Assembly: GCA_964609615.1 (NCBI GenBank)
Contig: CAZSRL010000006.1
Coordinates: forward strand, 1-43,341
DNA from: CAZSRL01 sp964609615
Lineage (GTDB): Bacteria; Bacillota_I; Bacilli_A; RF39; UBA660
Direction: 5' to 3'
DNA length: 43,341 nucleotides
Shown: positions 33,938-42,773 of the stretch, piece after piece
Numbering within the stretch: position 1 is the first letter of the stretch
Layout: every line of letters begins with the position of its first letter
Position numbers and translations under genes: made by a program
Notes under the pieces: generated by a model
Told to the model about the DNA's origin: nothing
The model's database searches: none
What the model saw: only the letters and a program-made list of their open reading frames with translations

Positions 33938-34756
33938 TTATAAAAATATTAATACTAGCAACCCTACAATTAAACAATAAATACTAAAGTATATAAGTTT
34001 TCCTTTTTGTACTAACTTCATAAACCATTTCATTGTAAAGTATGTTACTATCATTGATACAAAGAATCCAATAGTGTATGGAAGAATTATCTCATTTAAA
34101 TTACTTTGTTCTAATATATCTTTTATTCCAATTATAATTGTGCCTATACTAATAGGAATATATAGCATAAAGCTATATTTTAAAGCAGCTTTTCTGTCTA
34201 GGTTTCTATACATGCCCGCTATTAACGTTGAGCCACTTCTACTTATTCCAGGTATAACTGCTATTATTTGAACTAAACCAATAATCAAAGCATCTTTCCA
34301 AGTAACCTCATCATCTTTTTTCTTACCTTTCATATTTCTTACTAAGAATAAGAATATCGCAGTTACTAGAAATGCTATACCAACGACGTTAATATTGTTT
34401 AAAAACTTTTCAATTATATCTTTAAAAGCAAAACCTATTATTCCTATAGGAATAACTCCTAATACTATTAACCAAGCATATTTATAATTATCATATGCTT
34501 CTTTTTCCTTTGTTTTTTTAAACAAATATTTAAAGAAATCCACTATTATTTTTTTAACATCAGCCCAATAAATAATTAATATTGCAATTAAACTACCAAA
34601 ATTAACAACAATTTCAAAATTCAAGTCACTTAATATTCCTGTATCTAATATTTGCTTAATTATAAAAATATGTCCACTAGAAGATACTGGTATTGGTTCA
34701 GTAAAACCTTGAAGAGCACCTAGTAAAATATATTTTATTATTTCAATTATGTCCAT
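33938..34756 (-). CDS. uppP: Undecaprenyl-diphosphatase UppP (BacA)
   Basis: 272 residues from the ATG at 34756, which follows AGGTGAT; the reading frame stays open for 49 codons upstream, but that part is not conserved-looking. The two active-site motifs are GALQGFTEPIPVSSSGH and PGISRSGSTL. About eight helices are present. UppP recycles the lipid carrier for wall synthesis by removing a phosphate from undecaprenyl pyrophosphate outside the membrane, and can give bacitracin tolerance. Confidence 0.95.
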   Translation of the reverse strand: MDIIEIIKYILLGALQGFTEPIPVSSSGHIFIIKQILDTGILSDLNFEIVVNFGSLIAILIIYWADVKKIIVDFFKYLFKKTKEKEAYDNYKYAWLIVLGVIPIGIIGFAFKDIIEKFLNNINVVGIAFLVTAIFLFLVRNMKGKKKDDEVTWKDALIIGLVQIIAVIPGISRSGSTLIAGMYRNLDRKAALKYSFMLYIPISIGTIIIGIKDILEQSNLNEIILPYTIGFFVSMIVTYFTMKWFMKLVQKGKLIYFSIYCLIVGLLVLIFL

Positions 34757-34811
34757 TATATCACCTATATAATTATATAATACTTTTATAAAAAAAGAAA
34801 TATAATATAAT

Positions 34812-35039
34812 ATGTTAATAAAATATATAGGGTATATAATTAGTTTAATTTTGATAAGCACAGGTATTGTTTTTATAATAATATATTTAAATCTTTTTAA
34901 CATGGGGTATAGTTTTTTAGAATATGTTAATTTTATTATTAGAAGATTAGAATGTTTAAATTTAATAATAGGAATAATAATTTTAAGTTTTTATGTAATA
35001 AAAAACAAAAGGAGAAATAAAAATGATATACATATATGA
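34812..35039 (+). CDS. Small two-helix membrane protein, unknown
   Basis: 75 residues with two helices (about 3-28 and 48-66) around NMGYSFLEYVNFIIRRLECL, ending in a basic KNKRRNKN. The ATG has no clear ribosome binding site, and TATAAT-like sequence lies directly before it, so the start is uncertain. The 3' end overlaps the next gene by 17 bases and contains its ribosome binding site. Diverges from uppP. Confidence 0.55.
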   Translation: MLIKYIGYIISLILISTGIVFIIIYLNLFNMGYSFLEYVNFIIRRLECLNLIIGIIILSFYVIKNKRRNKNDIHI

Positions 35040-35658
35040 TTTAATAGTAAATTTTAATAATAAATTATATAATTTTTATGATTGGAATGAAGTTGATTGT
35101 TTAGAACATATTAGAAAAATCCCTGTAGTTAAAGTAAGTGATAGTAAAATTATAGATATTATTAATAATAATGTTCAAATAAATGAAAAACTATTAAACT
35201 TAATATATAATAAAACAGAAATGTTTAATGAAAAAATCTTAGAAAAAATAAAATACTGCTGTGGTATAGGAAGTAATAATATGTTTATTGTTATAAAGAT
35301 GGATGATAATGGTAATGTAATAAAAAGAAGTTCTTTATTATTAGATGAAGAACTAGAAGTGATAGATATTATAAGTTCATTAAAGTATTATAATATTGAA
35401 TATATAATAAAAGATAAAATAAATTATACTAATATATTAAGAGAAGACGAAAAAAACATTAATAAAATACTTAATTATTTAAAAGAATTAAAAAACAATA
35501 ATAAAGAAGAATTATTAGAATATTTATATTATGAGTGGTACTGCAAGAAAATAACAAATAATAAATATTATAATAAACTTATTAAAGATATAAAAAAAGA
35601 ATATACAGAAAAGCATGTTAAATATTTAAAATTATTAAATTTAGTGTGTAATAAATAA
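35023..35658 (+). CDS. DUF3603-like protein
   Basis: 211 residues. MIYIYDLIVNFNNKLYNFYDWN, then IRKIPVVKVSDSKIIDIINNN, recalls the Bacillus DUF3603 family (leading beta strand, FHEWxxxD-like region, VPLLKVS-like strand). It appears to be soluble. The C-terminal 60 residues are Lys/Tyr/Asn-rich helix. Function is unknown for the family. The start follows AAAGGAG and overlaps the preceding small gene. Confidence 0.65.
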   Translation: MIYIYDLIVNFNNKLYNFYDWNEVDCLEHIRKIPVVKVSDSKIIDIINNNVQINEKLLNLIYNKTEMFNEKILEKIKYCCGIGSNNMFIVIKMDDNGNVIKRSSLLLDEELEVIDIISSLKYYNIEYIIKDKINYTNILREDEKNINKILNYLKELKNNNKEELLEYLYYEWYCKKITNNKYYNKLIKDIKKEYTEKHVKYLKLLNLVCNK

Positions 35659-35689
35659 TAAATAGATAATAATAATAGTGGTGAATGAT

Positions 35690-36217
35690 ATGAAAAAAAT
35701 ATTTTTATTATTATCTTTTATTATTTTTTTAACTGCTTGTGATTATAGTTTGAATGAACCAAAAGATAAAACAGAAGCATTATTTTTAAAATATAATAAA
35801 TTAAATGATAATGTAATAAGAGATTTAGATATAGCTATTGTAAACGCAGGAATAGAAGAAGAAAATTATGAATTGGTTAATAAAGCATTTAAAAGGCAAT
35901 ATAAAGATTTAAAATATAAGATAACGAAATACTCAAAGAATAAAGATAAAGCAGTAATAGAGGCTAAAATAACTGTTTATAATTATAAAAAAGAAATAAC
36001 GGAATCTAATAAATACATAAAAGAAAATATAAATAAATTTATAACAGATAATGAAATAAATAAAGGTAAATTAGAAAAATATATTTATAATAACTGTTTA
36101 AATACAAAAAAGAGAATAAATTATAAAATAAATATTTATTATTATAAAGCAAATAATAAATGGACTCTAAAACCTATGAATAGTGAAGTAATAAGTAAGA
36201 TAAACGGAACCTATTAA
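35690..36217 (+). CDS. Predicted lipoprotein, unknown
   Basis: 175 residues from the ATG at 35690, after GGTGA; a GTG at 35678 lies before that site. The lipobox LTAC gives lipid Cys17. The mature part begins DYSLNEPKDKTEALFLKYNK and is a small alpha-beta domain with many Lys and Tyr residues, similar in plan to lipoproteins with an NTF2-like or DUF4878-like fold. No family can be given with confidence. Confidence 0.7.
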   Translation: MKKIFLLLSFIIFLTACDYSLNEPKDKTEALFLKYNKLNDNVIRDLDIAIVNAGIEEENYELVNKAFKRQYKDLKYKITKYSKNKDKAVIEAKITVYNYKKEITESNKYIKENINKFITDNEINKGKLEKYIYNNCLNTKKRINYKINIYYYKANNKWTLKPMNSEVISKINGTY

Positions 36218-36268
36218 AATAAAAGTATTATTATTACATAATAATATATAATTAAATAGGTGAAAAAA

Positions 36269-37303
36269 GTGAATAAAATACTTATAAAGATAATTTTAAT
36301 AATAACTTTATTTTTTCCAATTATTGTAAATGCTGAAGAAAGTGGAATTGTAATAGATGCTGATTCCGGAAGAATATTATATGAAAAAAATATAAATGAT
36401 AAACATTTAATTGCAAGTACAACTAAGATTATGACAGCTTTAATTGCAATTGAAAATGGAAAATTAAAACAAACTTACAAAGTAGGTAATGAAATAACAA
36501 AAGTATATGGTTCAAGTATGTATTTAAGTTTAGATGAAGAGTTAAAACTAAAAGATTTATTATATGGATTATTATTAAGAAGTGGAAATGATGCAGCAGT
36601 TGTAATAATTAATAATGTTACAAAAAATGAAAAAGAATTTGTTAGTTTAATGAATATAAAAGCAAAAACATTAAATCTAAAAAACACATATTTTTATAAC
36701 CCCCATGGTTTAGATAATGAAACAAAAAATATTAGTACTGCCTATGATTTAGCAATAATTATGAAAGAAGCAATGAATAATAATACTTTTAAAAAAATAA
36801 CAAAATCAAAAAAATATATATTTAAAAGTAATATGCATAAATATACTTTATATAATAAAAACTCTTTATTAAAAACATATCCATATTGTACAGGAGGAAA
36901 AAAAGGCTATACTTTAAAAGCGGGAAAATCTTTAGTTAGTAGTGCTACTAAAAACAATACAAATTTAATTATTGTTACATTAAAAGATAATAATAAATAT
37001 GAAACGCATAAGAATTTATATGAAAAGTATTTTTTCCTATATAAAAAATATAGAATAGTAAAAAAGAATAAAAACATTGTAAAAGATAAAAAATATTATA
37101 AAAATTATAAATTATATGTAAAAAAAGATATAAACATCGCTATTAGTGAAGAAGAAAAAGATAAAATAAGCATAATATATAAATTAAAAAACAAAAAACA
37201 AAAAAATAACATTGCTGGATCTATATATATTTACATAGATAATAATTTAATTGTAAAACAAAACATATATGCTAAAAGAAAAATCTTTAAGTTTTTCAAA
37301 TAA
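36269..37303 (+). CDS. D-alanyl-D-alanine carboxypeptidase (S11, DacF/PBP5-like)
   Basis: 344 residues. The GTG at 36269 is chosen because AGGTGA at 36258-36263 precedes it; an in-frame GTG at 36260 is part of that site. A signal peptide ends VNA (residue 22). Active-site motifs: STTK (Ser50, Lys53), SGN (105-107), and GGKKGYT (210-215), where the usual KTG box reads KKG. It trims D-Ala from wall peptides, setting cross-linking. The tail after about 270 is Lys-rich and might bind the membrane. Confidence 0.88.
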   Translation: MNKILIKIILIITLFFPIIVNAEESGIVIDADSGRILYEKNINDKHLIASTTKIMTALIAIENGKLKQTYKVGNEITKVYGSSMYLSLDEELKLKDLLYGLLLRSGNDAAVVIINNVTKNEKEFVSLMNIKAKTLNLKNTYFYNPHGLDNETKNISTAYDLAIIMKEAMNNNTFKKITKSKKYIFKSNMHKYTLYNKNSLLKTYPYCTGGKKGYTLKAGKSLVSSATKNNTNLIIVTLKDNNKYETHKNLYEKYFFLYKKYRIVKKNKNIVKDKKYYKNYKLYVKKDINIAISEEEKDKISIIYKLKNKKQKNNIAGSIYIYIDNNLIVKQNIYAKRKIFKFFK

Positions 37304-37334
37304 TCATTTATAATAAAGATGTAAGGCGGTTAAT

Positions 37335-38057
37335 ATGGAAAGATTACAAAAAGTTATAAGCAATGCAGGTATTTGTTCAAGGCGTAAAGCAGAAGTTTTA
37401 ATAACTACAGGAAAAGTAGAAGTAAATGGAGAAGTAATAACAACATTAGGAACAAAAGTAAGTGGTAATGATCAAATAATAGTAAACGGAGAAAAGATTA
37501 GGTTTGAAGATAAAGTTTATTTTTTATTAAATAAACCAAGAGGAACTATTTGTTCAAATGATGATGATAAAAATAGAGATATTGTAACAAATTTAATAAA
37601 TACTGATAAACGTATATTTCCTGTTGGAAGATTAGATTATGATACAAGTGGGTTAATTATATTAACAAATGATGGTGAATTAACAAATAAACTAACTCAT
37701 CCAAATAATAATATTGAAAGAAAATATTTAGCAAAAGTTAAAGGGTTTATTACAAAAGATGATATTTTAAAACTGTCAAAAGGAATTATTATTGAAGGTA
37801 AAAAAACAAAACCAGCTAAGCTAAAAACAAAAAGATATGATAAAAAAACAAATACAACTTATATTTATATTACACTAACCGAAGGAAGAAATCATGAAGT
37901 AAAAGAAATGTTTTTAAGTATAGGACATGAAGTATTAAAATTAAAAAGAGAAAAATATTCTTTTTTACAATTAGATAATTTAAAAAGTGGAGAATACAGA
38001 ATAATAACTCCAAAAGAAGTAAAAAGATTATTTAATGAAGTTAAAAAAAATAACTAA
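37335..38057 (+). CDS. rluB: 23S rRNA pseudouridine synthase RluB
   Basis: 240 residues. An S4 RNA-binding domain (about 1-60, LQKVISNAGICSRRKAE) is followed by the RsuA/RluB catalytic domain with GRLDYDTSGL, carrying the catalytic Asp, and EGRNHEVKEMF near the end. RluB forms pseudouridine in helix 89 of 23S rRNA (Escherichia coli 2605). The start follows AAGGCGGT. Confidence 0.93.
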   Translation: MERLQKVISNAGICSRRKAEVLITTGKVEVNGEVITTLGTKVSGNDQIIVNGEKIRFEDKVYFLLNKPRGTICSNDDDKNRDIVTNLINTDKRIFPVGRLDYDTSGLIILTNDGELTNKLTHPNNNIERKYLAKVKGFITKDDILKLSKGIIIEGKKTKPAKLKTKRYDKKTNTTYIYITLTEGRNHEVKEMFLSIGHEVLKLKREKYSFLQLDNLKSGEYRIITPKEVKRLFNEVKKNN

Positions 38058-38073
38058 GTCATCTTAGTTATTT
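38048..38073. terminator. Bidirectional terminator between rluB and ferredoxin
   Basis: The 11-base arm 38048-38058 pairs with 38063-38073 around TCAT. It overlaps both stop codons. Confidence 0.85.
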
Positions 38074-38268
38074 TTCGTCTTCTATAATAATAGCTTCCGT
38101 TGGACAAGATTCAACAGATTCAAGAACTTCCATTTTATCTTCAGGCTCTAATATTTCTGTTTTAACTTTACTAAGCCCTTCATCATCAAATTCAAAATAT
38201 TTAGAACTATTACCTACGCAAGTTCCACATCCAATACATAAATCTTTATTAACAATTATTTTTTCCAT
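38068..38268 (-). CDS. Ferredoxin, single [4Fe-4S] cluster
   Basis: 66 residues. The cluster ligands are Cys11, Cys14 and Cys17 in CIGCGTC and Cys55 in SCPTEA, as in Bacillus Fer-type one-cluster ferredoxins. It carries electrons in the cytosol. The ribosome binding site AAGGAGG is optimal, suggesting high expression. The redox partner is not in the window. Confidence 0.93.
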   Translation of the reverse strand: MEKIIVNKDLCIGCGTCVGNSSKYFEFDDEGLSKVKTEILEPEDKMEVLESVESCPTEAIIIEDEK

Positions 38269-38372
38269 ATATATATCCTCCTTAATAAATATTACTATTA
38301 AAAGATAAAAAAATCAATTTTTTGGTTTAAAAAAATGTCGAACTATGTTAATATTAAGATAGGGTGATGTAC

Positions 38373-39269
38373 ATGAATTCAAGAATGGAAAAATATGATA
38401 ATGAATTTAGCAATACACCAAGAAGAAGTGATAAGAATAAAGATTTATATAATGATATTAATAAATCAGAAATTTCAAAATTTAAAACCAATAATAATGC
38501 CAAAATAATAAACTCTGGTACAAAAGAAATAGATTTAAATAAAATTAGAAATTATGTTCAAACACTTAATAATCAAGATGCTCAATCAAATAGAAGAAGC
38601 CTTATAGAAGATAAGGGTCTTTATAATGAAAGAAAAGTAGATGATGAGCAAACAAAAGATTATGATATTAATAGTATTTTAGAAAAAGCAAGAGAAAATA
38701 GAGAAATAGACACTGAAGATAATAAATATAAAAAATTAAGAGATACCCAATTTGATATATTAAGTAAACTTAAAGTATTTGAAGATAATGAACCAAATGA
38801 AAATGAAGAACAAGATTTTAATACAGAAGAAAAAACATTAATTGATTTAATAAACACAGTCGCAGATAATAAAAGTAAAAATGATTTATTAAGTGAACTT
38901 CAAGAAGAAACAGTAGAATTAATGGAAGAAAATGAAGAGTTAAAAGAAGAACTTGAAAAAACAAGAGAACAAGAAAAAATAAAGAACATAGTTAGTGAAG
39001 AAGTTACTAAAGAACTTATGAAAAAAGATAAAAAAGAAGAAAGAAAAGTAGACGATACTTTCTTTACTAATTCTCTAAGTTTTTCAAAAGAAGATTTCGA
39101 CGGAGAAGAAGAAGAAAACAGTTCATTTGGTACTAAGTTTGGAATATTTATTCTCATAATATTAATTATCGCAGTAATACTAGGAATCTTATATTTTGTA
39201 CTTGATATAAATGTTATTGAATATGTTAAGAATTATGCTAATAATCTTATTAATAAGTTTATAAAGTAA
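38373..39269 (+). CDS. Tail-anchored acidic coiled-coil membrane protein, unknown
   Basis: 298 residues from the ATG at 38373 after AGGGTGATG. The long N-terminal part is polar and acidic with a coiled coil near 185-235 (EENEELKEELEKTREQ). One helix lies near 252-276, leaving a short outside tail ending LINKFIK. There is no signal peptide, so most of the chain is cytosolic. Such a shape suits a scaffold or division/wall regulator. No family is recognised. Confidence 0.75.
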   Translation: MNSRMEKYDNEFSNTPRRSDKNKDLYNDINKSEISKFKTNNNAKIINSGTKEIDLNKIRNYVQTLNNQDAQSNRRSLIEDKGLYNERKVDDEQTKDYDINSILEKARENREIDTEDNKYKKLRDTQFDILSKLKVFEDNEPNENEEQDFNTEEKTLIDLINTVADNKSKNDLLSELQEETVELMEENEELKEELEKTREQEKIKNIVSEEVTKELMKKDKKEERKVDDTFFTNSLSFSKEDFDGEEEENSSFGTKFGIFILIILIIAVILGILYFVLDINVIEYVKNYANNLINKFIK

Positions 39270-39310
39270 TAGTTCTTTTTTTCTTGCCTATAATTAAATA
39301 GGTGAAATAG

Positions 39311-40093
39311 GTGAAAAAAAGAGTTAAATTAAAAAAAACAACTAAAAAAAATAAAACTAATATAAAACACATGGATTTTATCTCAGCAAGTATTGTTATA
39401 ATAATACTACTTGTTATTACTTGGTTTATATTATTAAATAAAGAAGCATCTCCTATACTTTATAATTATGCAGAATTAGAAACAAAAAAATTATCAACAA
39501 TTATTATAAATAAAGCTGTATCAAATCAAATATCACAAGAAATGACATTAGATAAAATAGTAAAAACAACCTTAAACGATAAAAAAGAAATAATAAGTAT
39601 TGATTATGATCCGATTAATGTCAATAAAAGTCTTAATTCAATAACTAATACAGTTGAATTAAATTTAAAACTTCTAGAAAGTGGTAAATTAGAACTTTTA
39701 AATATACCGGAACTCAATAATAATGATATAAGTAAAAATGAAAAAGATAATGGAATTATTTATAAAATACCATTTGGAATTATTTTTAGAACTCCAATTT
39801 TAGCAGATACTGGGCCTAAAATACCAGTTAAAATAAAAATGGTTGGAAGTGTAGAAAGCAATGTAGAAACAAGAATTAAAAATTATGGAATAAATAATGC
39901 ATTATTAGAAGTTTTTATAAGAGTAAAAGTTTCAGAGCAAGTAATACTACCATTTATGTCTAAAAGAGTAAATATTGCCCAAAATATACCGGTATCATTA
40001 AAGGTAATACAAGGTGTTGTACCAAAGTATTATGGAGGAAGTATAAGTGATAAATCAAACATATTTTCAATTCCAATAGAAAATGATGAATAA
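39311..40093 (+). CDS. yunB: YunB-like protein (sporulation-associated in Bacillus)
   Basis: 260 residues, GTG start after AGGTGA. A Lys-rich N-terminus and a helix (about 23-42) precede an outside domain that matches YunB along its length: NYAELETKKLSTIIINKAV, KIPFGIIFRTPILADTGPKI, KNYGINNALLEVFIRVKV and the end IPVSLKVIQGVVPKYYGG. In Bacillus subtilis yunB is a sigma-E gene needed for normal sporulation. The neighbouring yutD and yutH-like genes reinforce the call. Whether this bacterium sporulates cannot be told from the window. Confidence 0.83.
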   Translation: MKKRVKLKKTTKKNKTNIKHMDFISASIVIIILLVITWFILLNKEASPILYNYAELETKKLSTIIINKAVSNQISQEMTLDKIVKTTLNDKKEIISIDYDPINVNKSLNSITNTVELNLKLLESGKLELLNIPELNNNDISKNEKDNGIIYKIPFGIIFRTPILADTGPKIPVKIKMVGSVESNVETRIKNYGINNALLEVFIRVKVSEQVILPFMSKRVNIAQNIPVSLKVIQGVVPKYYGGSISDKSNIFSIPIENDE

Positions 40094-40121
40094 TTGTGAT
40101 AAAATTAAAGTGGTGAATGAT

Positions 40122-40403
40122 ATGAAAAAAATAAAAGTAAATAATAATAACTATTTGTTAATTAAAGAAGAAAAAGAATCGTTTGATGAAAAAGAATTTT
40201 TAGAAAAATGTACAGATTATTTTTATGAATATGATTATATAGTAGGAGACTATGCATATTCTAAATTAAGACTAAAAGGTTTTAATAAAAAAACAAACAA
40301 AAATTTCAAAAAAATAAATGATTATAACAATATTGATAAATATATAAAAGAAAACTGTGCCTATAACTGCAAATATTATATTTTAGAAAAAGAAAACAAT
40401 TGA
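40122..40403 (+). CDS. yutD: YutD family protein (DUF1027)
   Basis: 93 residues from the ATG at 40122 after GGTGA. The family core YDYIVGDYAYSKLRLKGF is plain, followed by the IKENCAYNCKYYILEK end with its two Cys. YutD proteins are small and of unknown function, widely conserved in Bacilli, where the gene lies close to yunB and yutH as here. No membrane segment. Confidence 0.88.
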   Translation: MKKIKVNNNNYLLIKEEKESFDEKEFLEKCTDYFYEYDYIVGDYAYSKLRLKGFNKKTNKNFKKINDYNNIDKYIKENCAYNCKYYILEKENN

Positions 40404-40456
40404 TTAAAAAAAATTAATATGATAAAATAAAATTAGATAATAAAGAGGTGGAACAT

Positions 40457-40738
40457 ATGAAGAAATTAACTATTAAAAATATGGATGGAAGTATGGAAGA
40501 AGTTGATTTGATAAACGCTTTTGGAATTGATGAAATAGACAAAGATTTTGTAATTTTATCTAAAGGAGAAAAAGGCGGAGAAGGATTATCCAAAATCTAT
40601 ATATCAGAAGTAGTTGAAGATGAACCAGGTGTTTTTAAAATGCTTGGAATAGAAACACCAGAAATATGGGAAAAAGTAAAAGGTGCTATGAAAGAGATAG
40701 TAAATAACAACTCACAAGGAGAAGGTAATAATGAATAA
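40457..40738 (+). CDS. DUF1292-like small protein
   Basis: 93 residues from the ATG at 40457, with GAGGTGG upstream (an in-frame GTG at 40448 is part of that site). The strand pattern KLTIKNMDGSMEEVDLI, DFVILSK, IYISEVVED followed by an ending helix IWEKVKGAMKEIV resembles the DUF1292/YrzB family, of unknown function. The last codons overlap the next gene by 8 bases (ATGAATAA), so the two are translationally coupled. Confidence 0.6.
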   Translation: MKKLTIKNMDGSMEEVDLINAFGIDEIDKDFVILSKGEKGGEGLSKIYISEVVEDEPGVFKMLGIETPEIWEKVKGAMKEIVNNNSQGEGNNE

Positions 40739-41753
40739 TGTTATTGATGAAAAATTATTAGATGGTTCTGTTATTAATGCAACAGAAAAACAACCGCGTG
40801 AAGCTTTTATTGCGGATGCAGTAAAAGAATTATTAGAAAGAAAAGAAAGAAAAGAAAAGGAAGAAGTGCAAATTCTTACACCTTCCGAAGAAGTATTAAA
40901 AGAACAATCTAATGATTCTGTAATAGAACAAGCATCTATTGAAGAACCTACACTAGAAAATACACCTGTTGAAGAACCACAACAAGTTCCAAATGATTTT
41001 AATGAGTTAGGAAATACAATGAATTCTAATGGTACAGTATCAAATGTAAATGAATTTGATTCAGTTGAAACACCTTTAGCTGAAGAAGAATTATCTTTAC
41101 CAAAAGAAGAAGTACCAGTTGATACTCCAAGAATGGAAGATATTAATGAAGAACCACAATCTGAAACAAATGAAGCCTTAAGAGAAATTCCTGCAATTGA
41201 AGATGATGAACCAGGTTTAGAAGAAATTGCTCTTAATCAACCAAATGAAATAATTGAACAGGCTCCATCTATAAAAAAGGTAAATGGAGAAGATATTAAA
41301 AAAAGTAATTCAGAAAAAATTATAGATGATTATAACAAAATGTCGGAAGAAATGCAAGGCTATAAAAAAACTATTGAAGGCTATTTTAATAATATGACTG
41401 AAAATATTAATAATATGAAAAATGAGTTTGATCGCTTAATAGAAGAAAATCAAGTATTATCATCTAAGACAGAAAAATATAGAGATGCTATAGATACAAT
41501 AAAAGGTATGAAACCTGTAACTGAACAAATCAAACCTATTGAAACAATAATAAATGAACCGACTCGTGAAATTGAAGAACCAGCATTAAATGGATTTGCT
41601 TCTCCTGTATTACAAAAAATTAATACAGAACAAGTACAAACACCAAAAGCTGAAGAAGTACCTGAAGCTTTAAATATGTATAAAACTAGTGACCCAGTAT
41701 CTAATGCATATGCATCTGGTAATACTAATCCAAATATGTTTGAAGTTCGTTAA
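40731..41753 (+). CDS. Acidic Glu/Pro-rich protein with coiled coil, unknown
   Basis: 340 residues, cytosolic. Residues about 40-185 are Glu/Pro/Asn-rich and low in complexity (TPVEEPQQVPNDF-type segments). About 190-260 form a coiled coil (NKMSEEMQGYKKTIEGYFNN). The composition resembles the linker of the TadZ-like protein and the VirD4 tail. No family is recognised. It is coupled to the preceding small gene. Confidence 0.7.
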   Translation: MNNVIDEKLLDGSVINATEKQPREAFIADAVKELLERKERKEKEEVQILTPSEEVLKEQSNDSVIEQASIEEPTLENTPVEEPQQVPNDFNELGNTMNSNGTVSNVNEFDSVETPLAEEELSLPKEEVPVDTPRMEDINEEPQSETNEALREIPAIEDDEPGLEEIALNQPNEIIEQAPSIKKVNGEDIKKSNSEKIIDDYNKMSEEMQGYKKTIEGYFNNMTENINNMKNEFDRLIEENQVLSSKTEKYRDAIDTIKGMKPVTEQIKPIETIINEPTREIEEPALNGFASPVLQKINTEQVQTPKAEEVPEALNMYKTSDPVSNAYASGNTNPNMFEVR

Positions 41754-41762
41754 ATATCAAAT

Positions 41763-41789
41763 AAACAGCATAAGCTGTTTTTTTTTACA
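41763..41789 (+). terminator. Rho-independent terminator
   Basis: AAACAGC (41763-41769) pairs with GCTGTTT (41774-41780) around ATAA, then a T run. Confidence 0.85.
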
Positions 41790-41800
41790 TATACTATAAT

Positions 41801-42742
41801 ATGAAAACAACATTAAATTATTATTATAATTTATATCCAGAAGAAATATTAAAAGTAAATAATAATTATTATTTTTTTTATAATGAAGAAAAATATTATA
41901 TTTTATTACTATCTAGGCCAACAGAAGATATTGATTTGTTATGTGAAGTAAATAAAAAGTTACAAAGTTTTAATAAAGCTGGTTATTTAATAATGCTTGA
42001 TAAAAATGGAAAAAAATACTTTAAATATGAAAATCAAATATATATAATATTAAAAATAGAAAAAGAAGAAGAAGAAGATGAAGATGAAGTATTTGATATT
42101 AATAAATTAATAATGTTTAATAATTTAATTAAAACAAAAGATCAAAACTTATTAACAAAAAACAATTGGAAACAATTATGGAGCGAAAAGGTTGATTATT
42201 TTGAATATCAACTTACAGTAACAGAGAATGAAACTATAATAGAAAAAAGTATTAATTATTATATTGGTATTGCGAAAAATGCTATTAGTTATGTATCAGA
42301 TACACTTACTGAAGAAAAACAGCAAGTAAGTGAATTAGTTTTATCACATAAAAGAATAATGTATCCAATACTTAGTTCTAAAATATATAATCCTCTTAAT
42401 TTTATATTTGATTATGAAGTAAGAGATATTGCTGAATATATTAAAACAAATTTTTTTAATAATAATTTAAATTGGGATGAAATTGAAAACTTAATATTAT
42501 CTAGAAGATATAATAGATTTTCTTTAAGAATGTTATATGCGAGGTTGTTATACCCATCATATTATTTTGATGTGTATGAAAAGTACAAAAAAAATGATAA
42601 AAAAGAAAAAGAATTAAAACGTATAATATCTTTAAACGAACAATATGAAGAATTATTATTTGATATTTATATTCTTATAAAAAAAATTGTTCCAATTCCA
42701 GAAGTAGAATGGATTATGAAAAAACAGTTTAAAAAAGACTAA
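41801..42742 (+). CDS. YutH-like spore-coat-associated kinase-fold protein
   Basis: 313 residues. The C-terminal third, with NFIFDYEVRDIAEYIKTNFF and then RFSLRMLYARLLYPSYYFDVYEKY, matches the end of YutH/CotS-type proteins, which have an aminoglycoside-phosphotransferase fold. The usual catalytic loop HxDxxxxN is not visible (the region reads LSHKRIMYPIL), so it may not be an active kinase. YutH is a spore-coat-linked protein in Bacillus, and its gene lies near yunB and yutD there as well. There is no good ribosome binding site at this ATG, and the promoter seems to be inside the preceding terminator region, so a leaderless or very short leader is possible. Confidence 0.65.
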   Translation: MKTTLNYYYNLYPEEILKVNNNYYFFYNEEKYYILLLSRPTEDIDLLCEVNKKLQSFNKAGYLIMLDKNGKKYFKYENQIYIILKIEKEEEEDEDEVFDINKLIMFNNLIKTKDQNLLTKNNWKQLWSEKVDYFEYQLTVTENETIIEKSINYYIGIAKNAISYVSDTLTEEKQQVSELVLSHKRIMYPILSSKIYNPLNFIFDYEVRDIAEYIKTNFFNNNLNWDEIENLILSRRYNRFSLRMLYARLLYPSYYFDVYEKYKKNDKKEKELKRIISLNEQYEELLFDIYILIKKIVPIPEVEWIMKKQFKKD

Positions 42743-42747
42743 ACTTT

Positions 42748-42756
42748 TGATATAAT
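42748..42756 (+). promoter_or_regulatory. Extended -10 promoter for the S1-domain gene
   Basis: TGaTATAAT (TATAAT at 42751-42756), 17 bases before the start. Confidence 0.6.
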
Positions 42757-42773
42757 TTATTTAGGAGATAATT

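Noticed and set aside
34757..34903. A longer start for uppP
   Set aside because: The 49 extra codons are not family-like, while the ATG at 34756 has an AGGTGAT site at correct spacing and begins just before the conserved GALQGF motif.
36226..36249. ATTATTAT/ATAATAAT inverted repeat before the carboxypeptidase gene
   Set aside because: It is low-complexity AT sequence without a T run, so it is neither a convincing terminator nor a specific operator.
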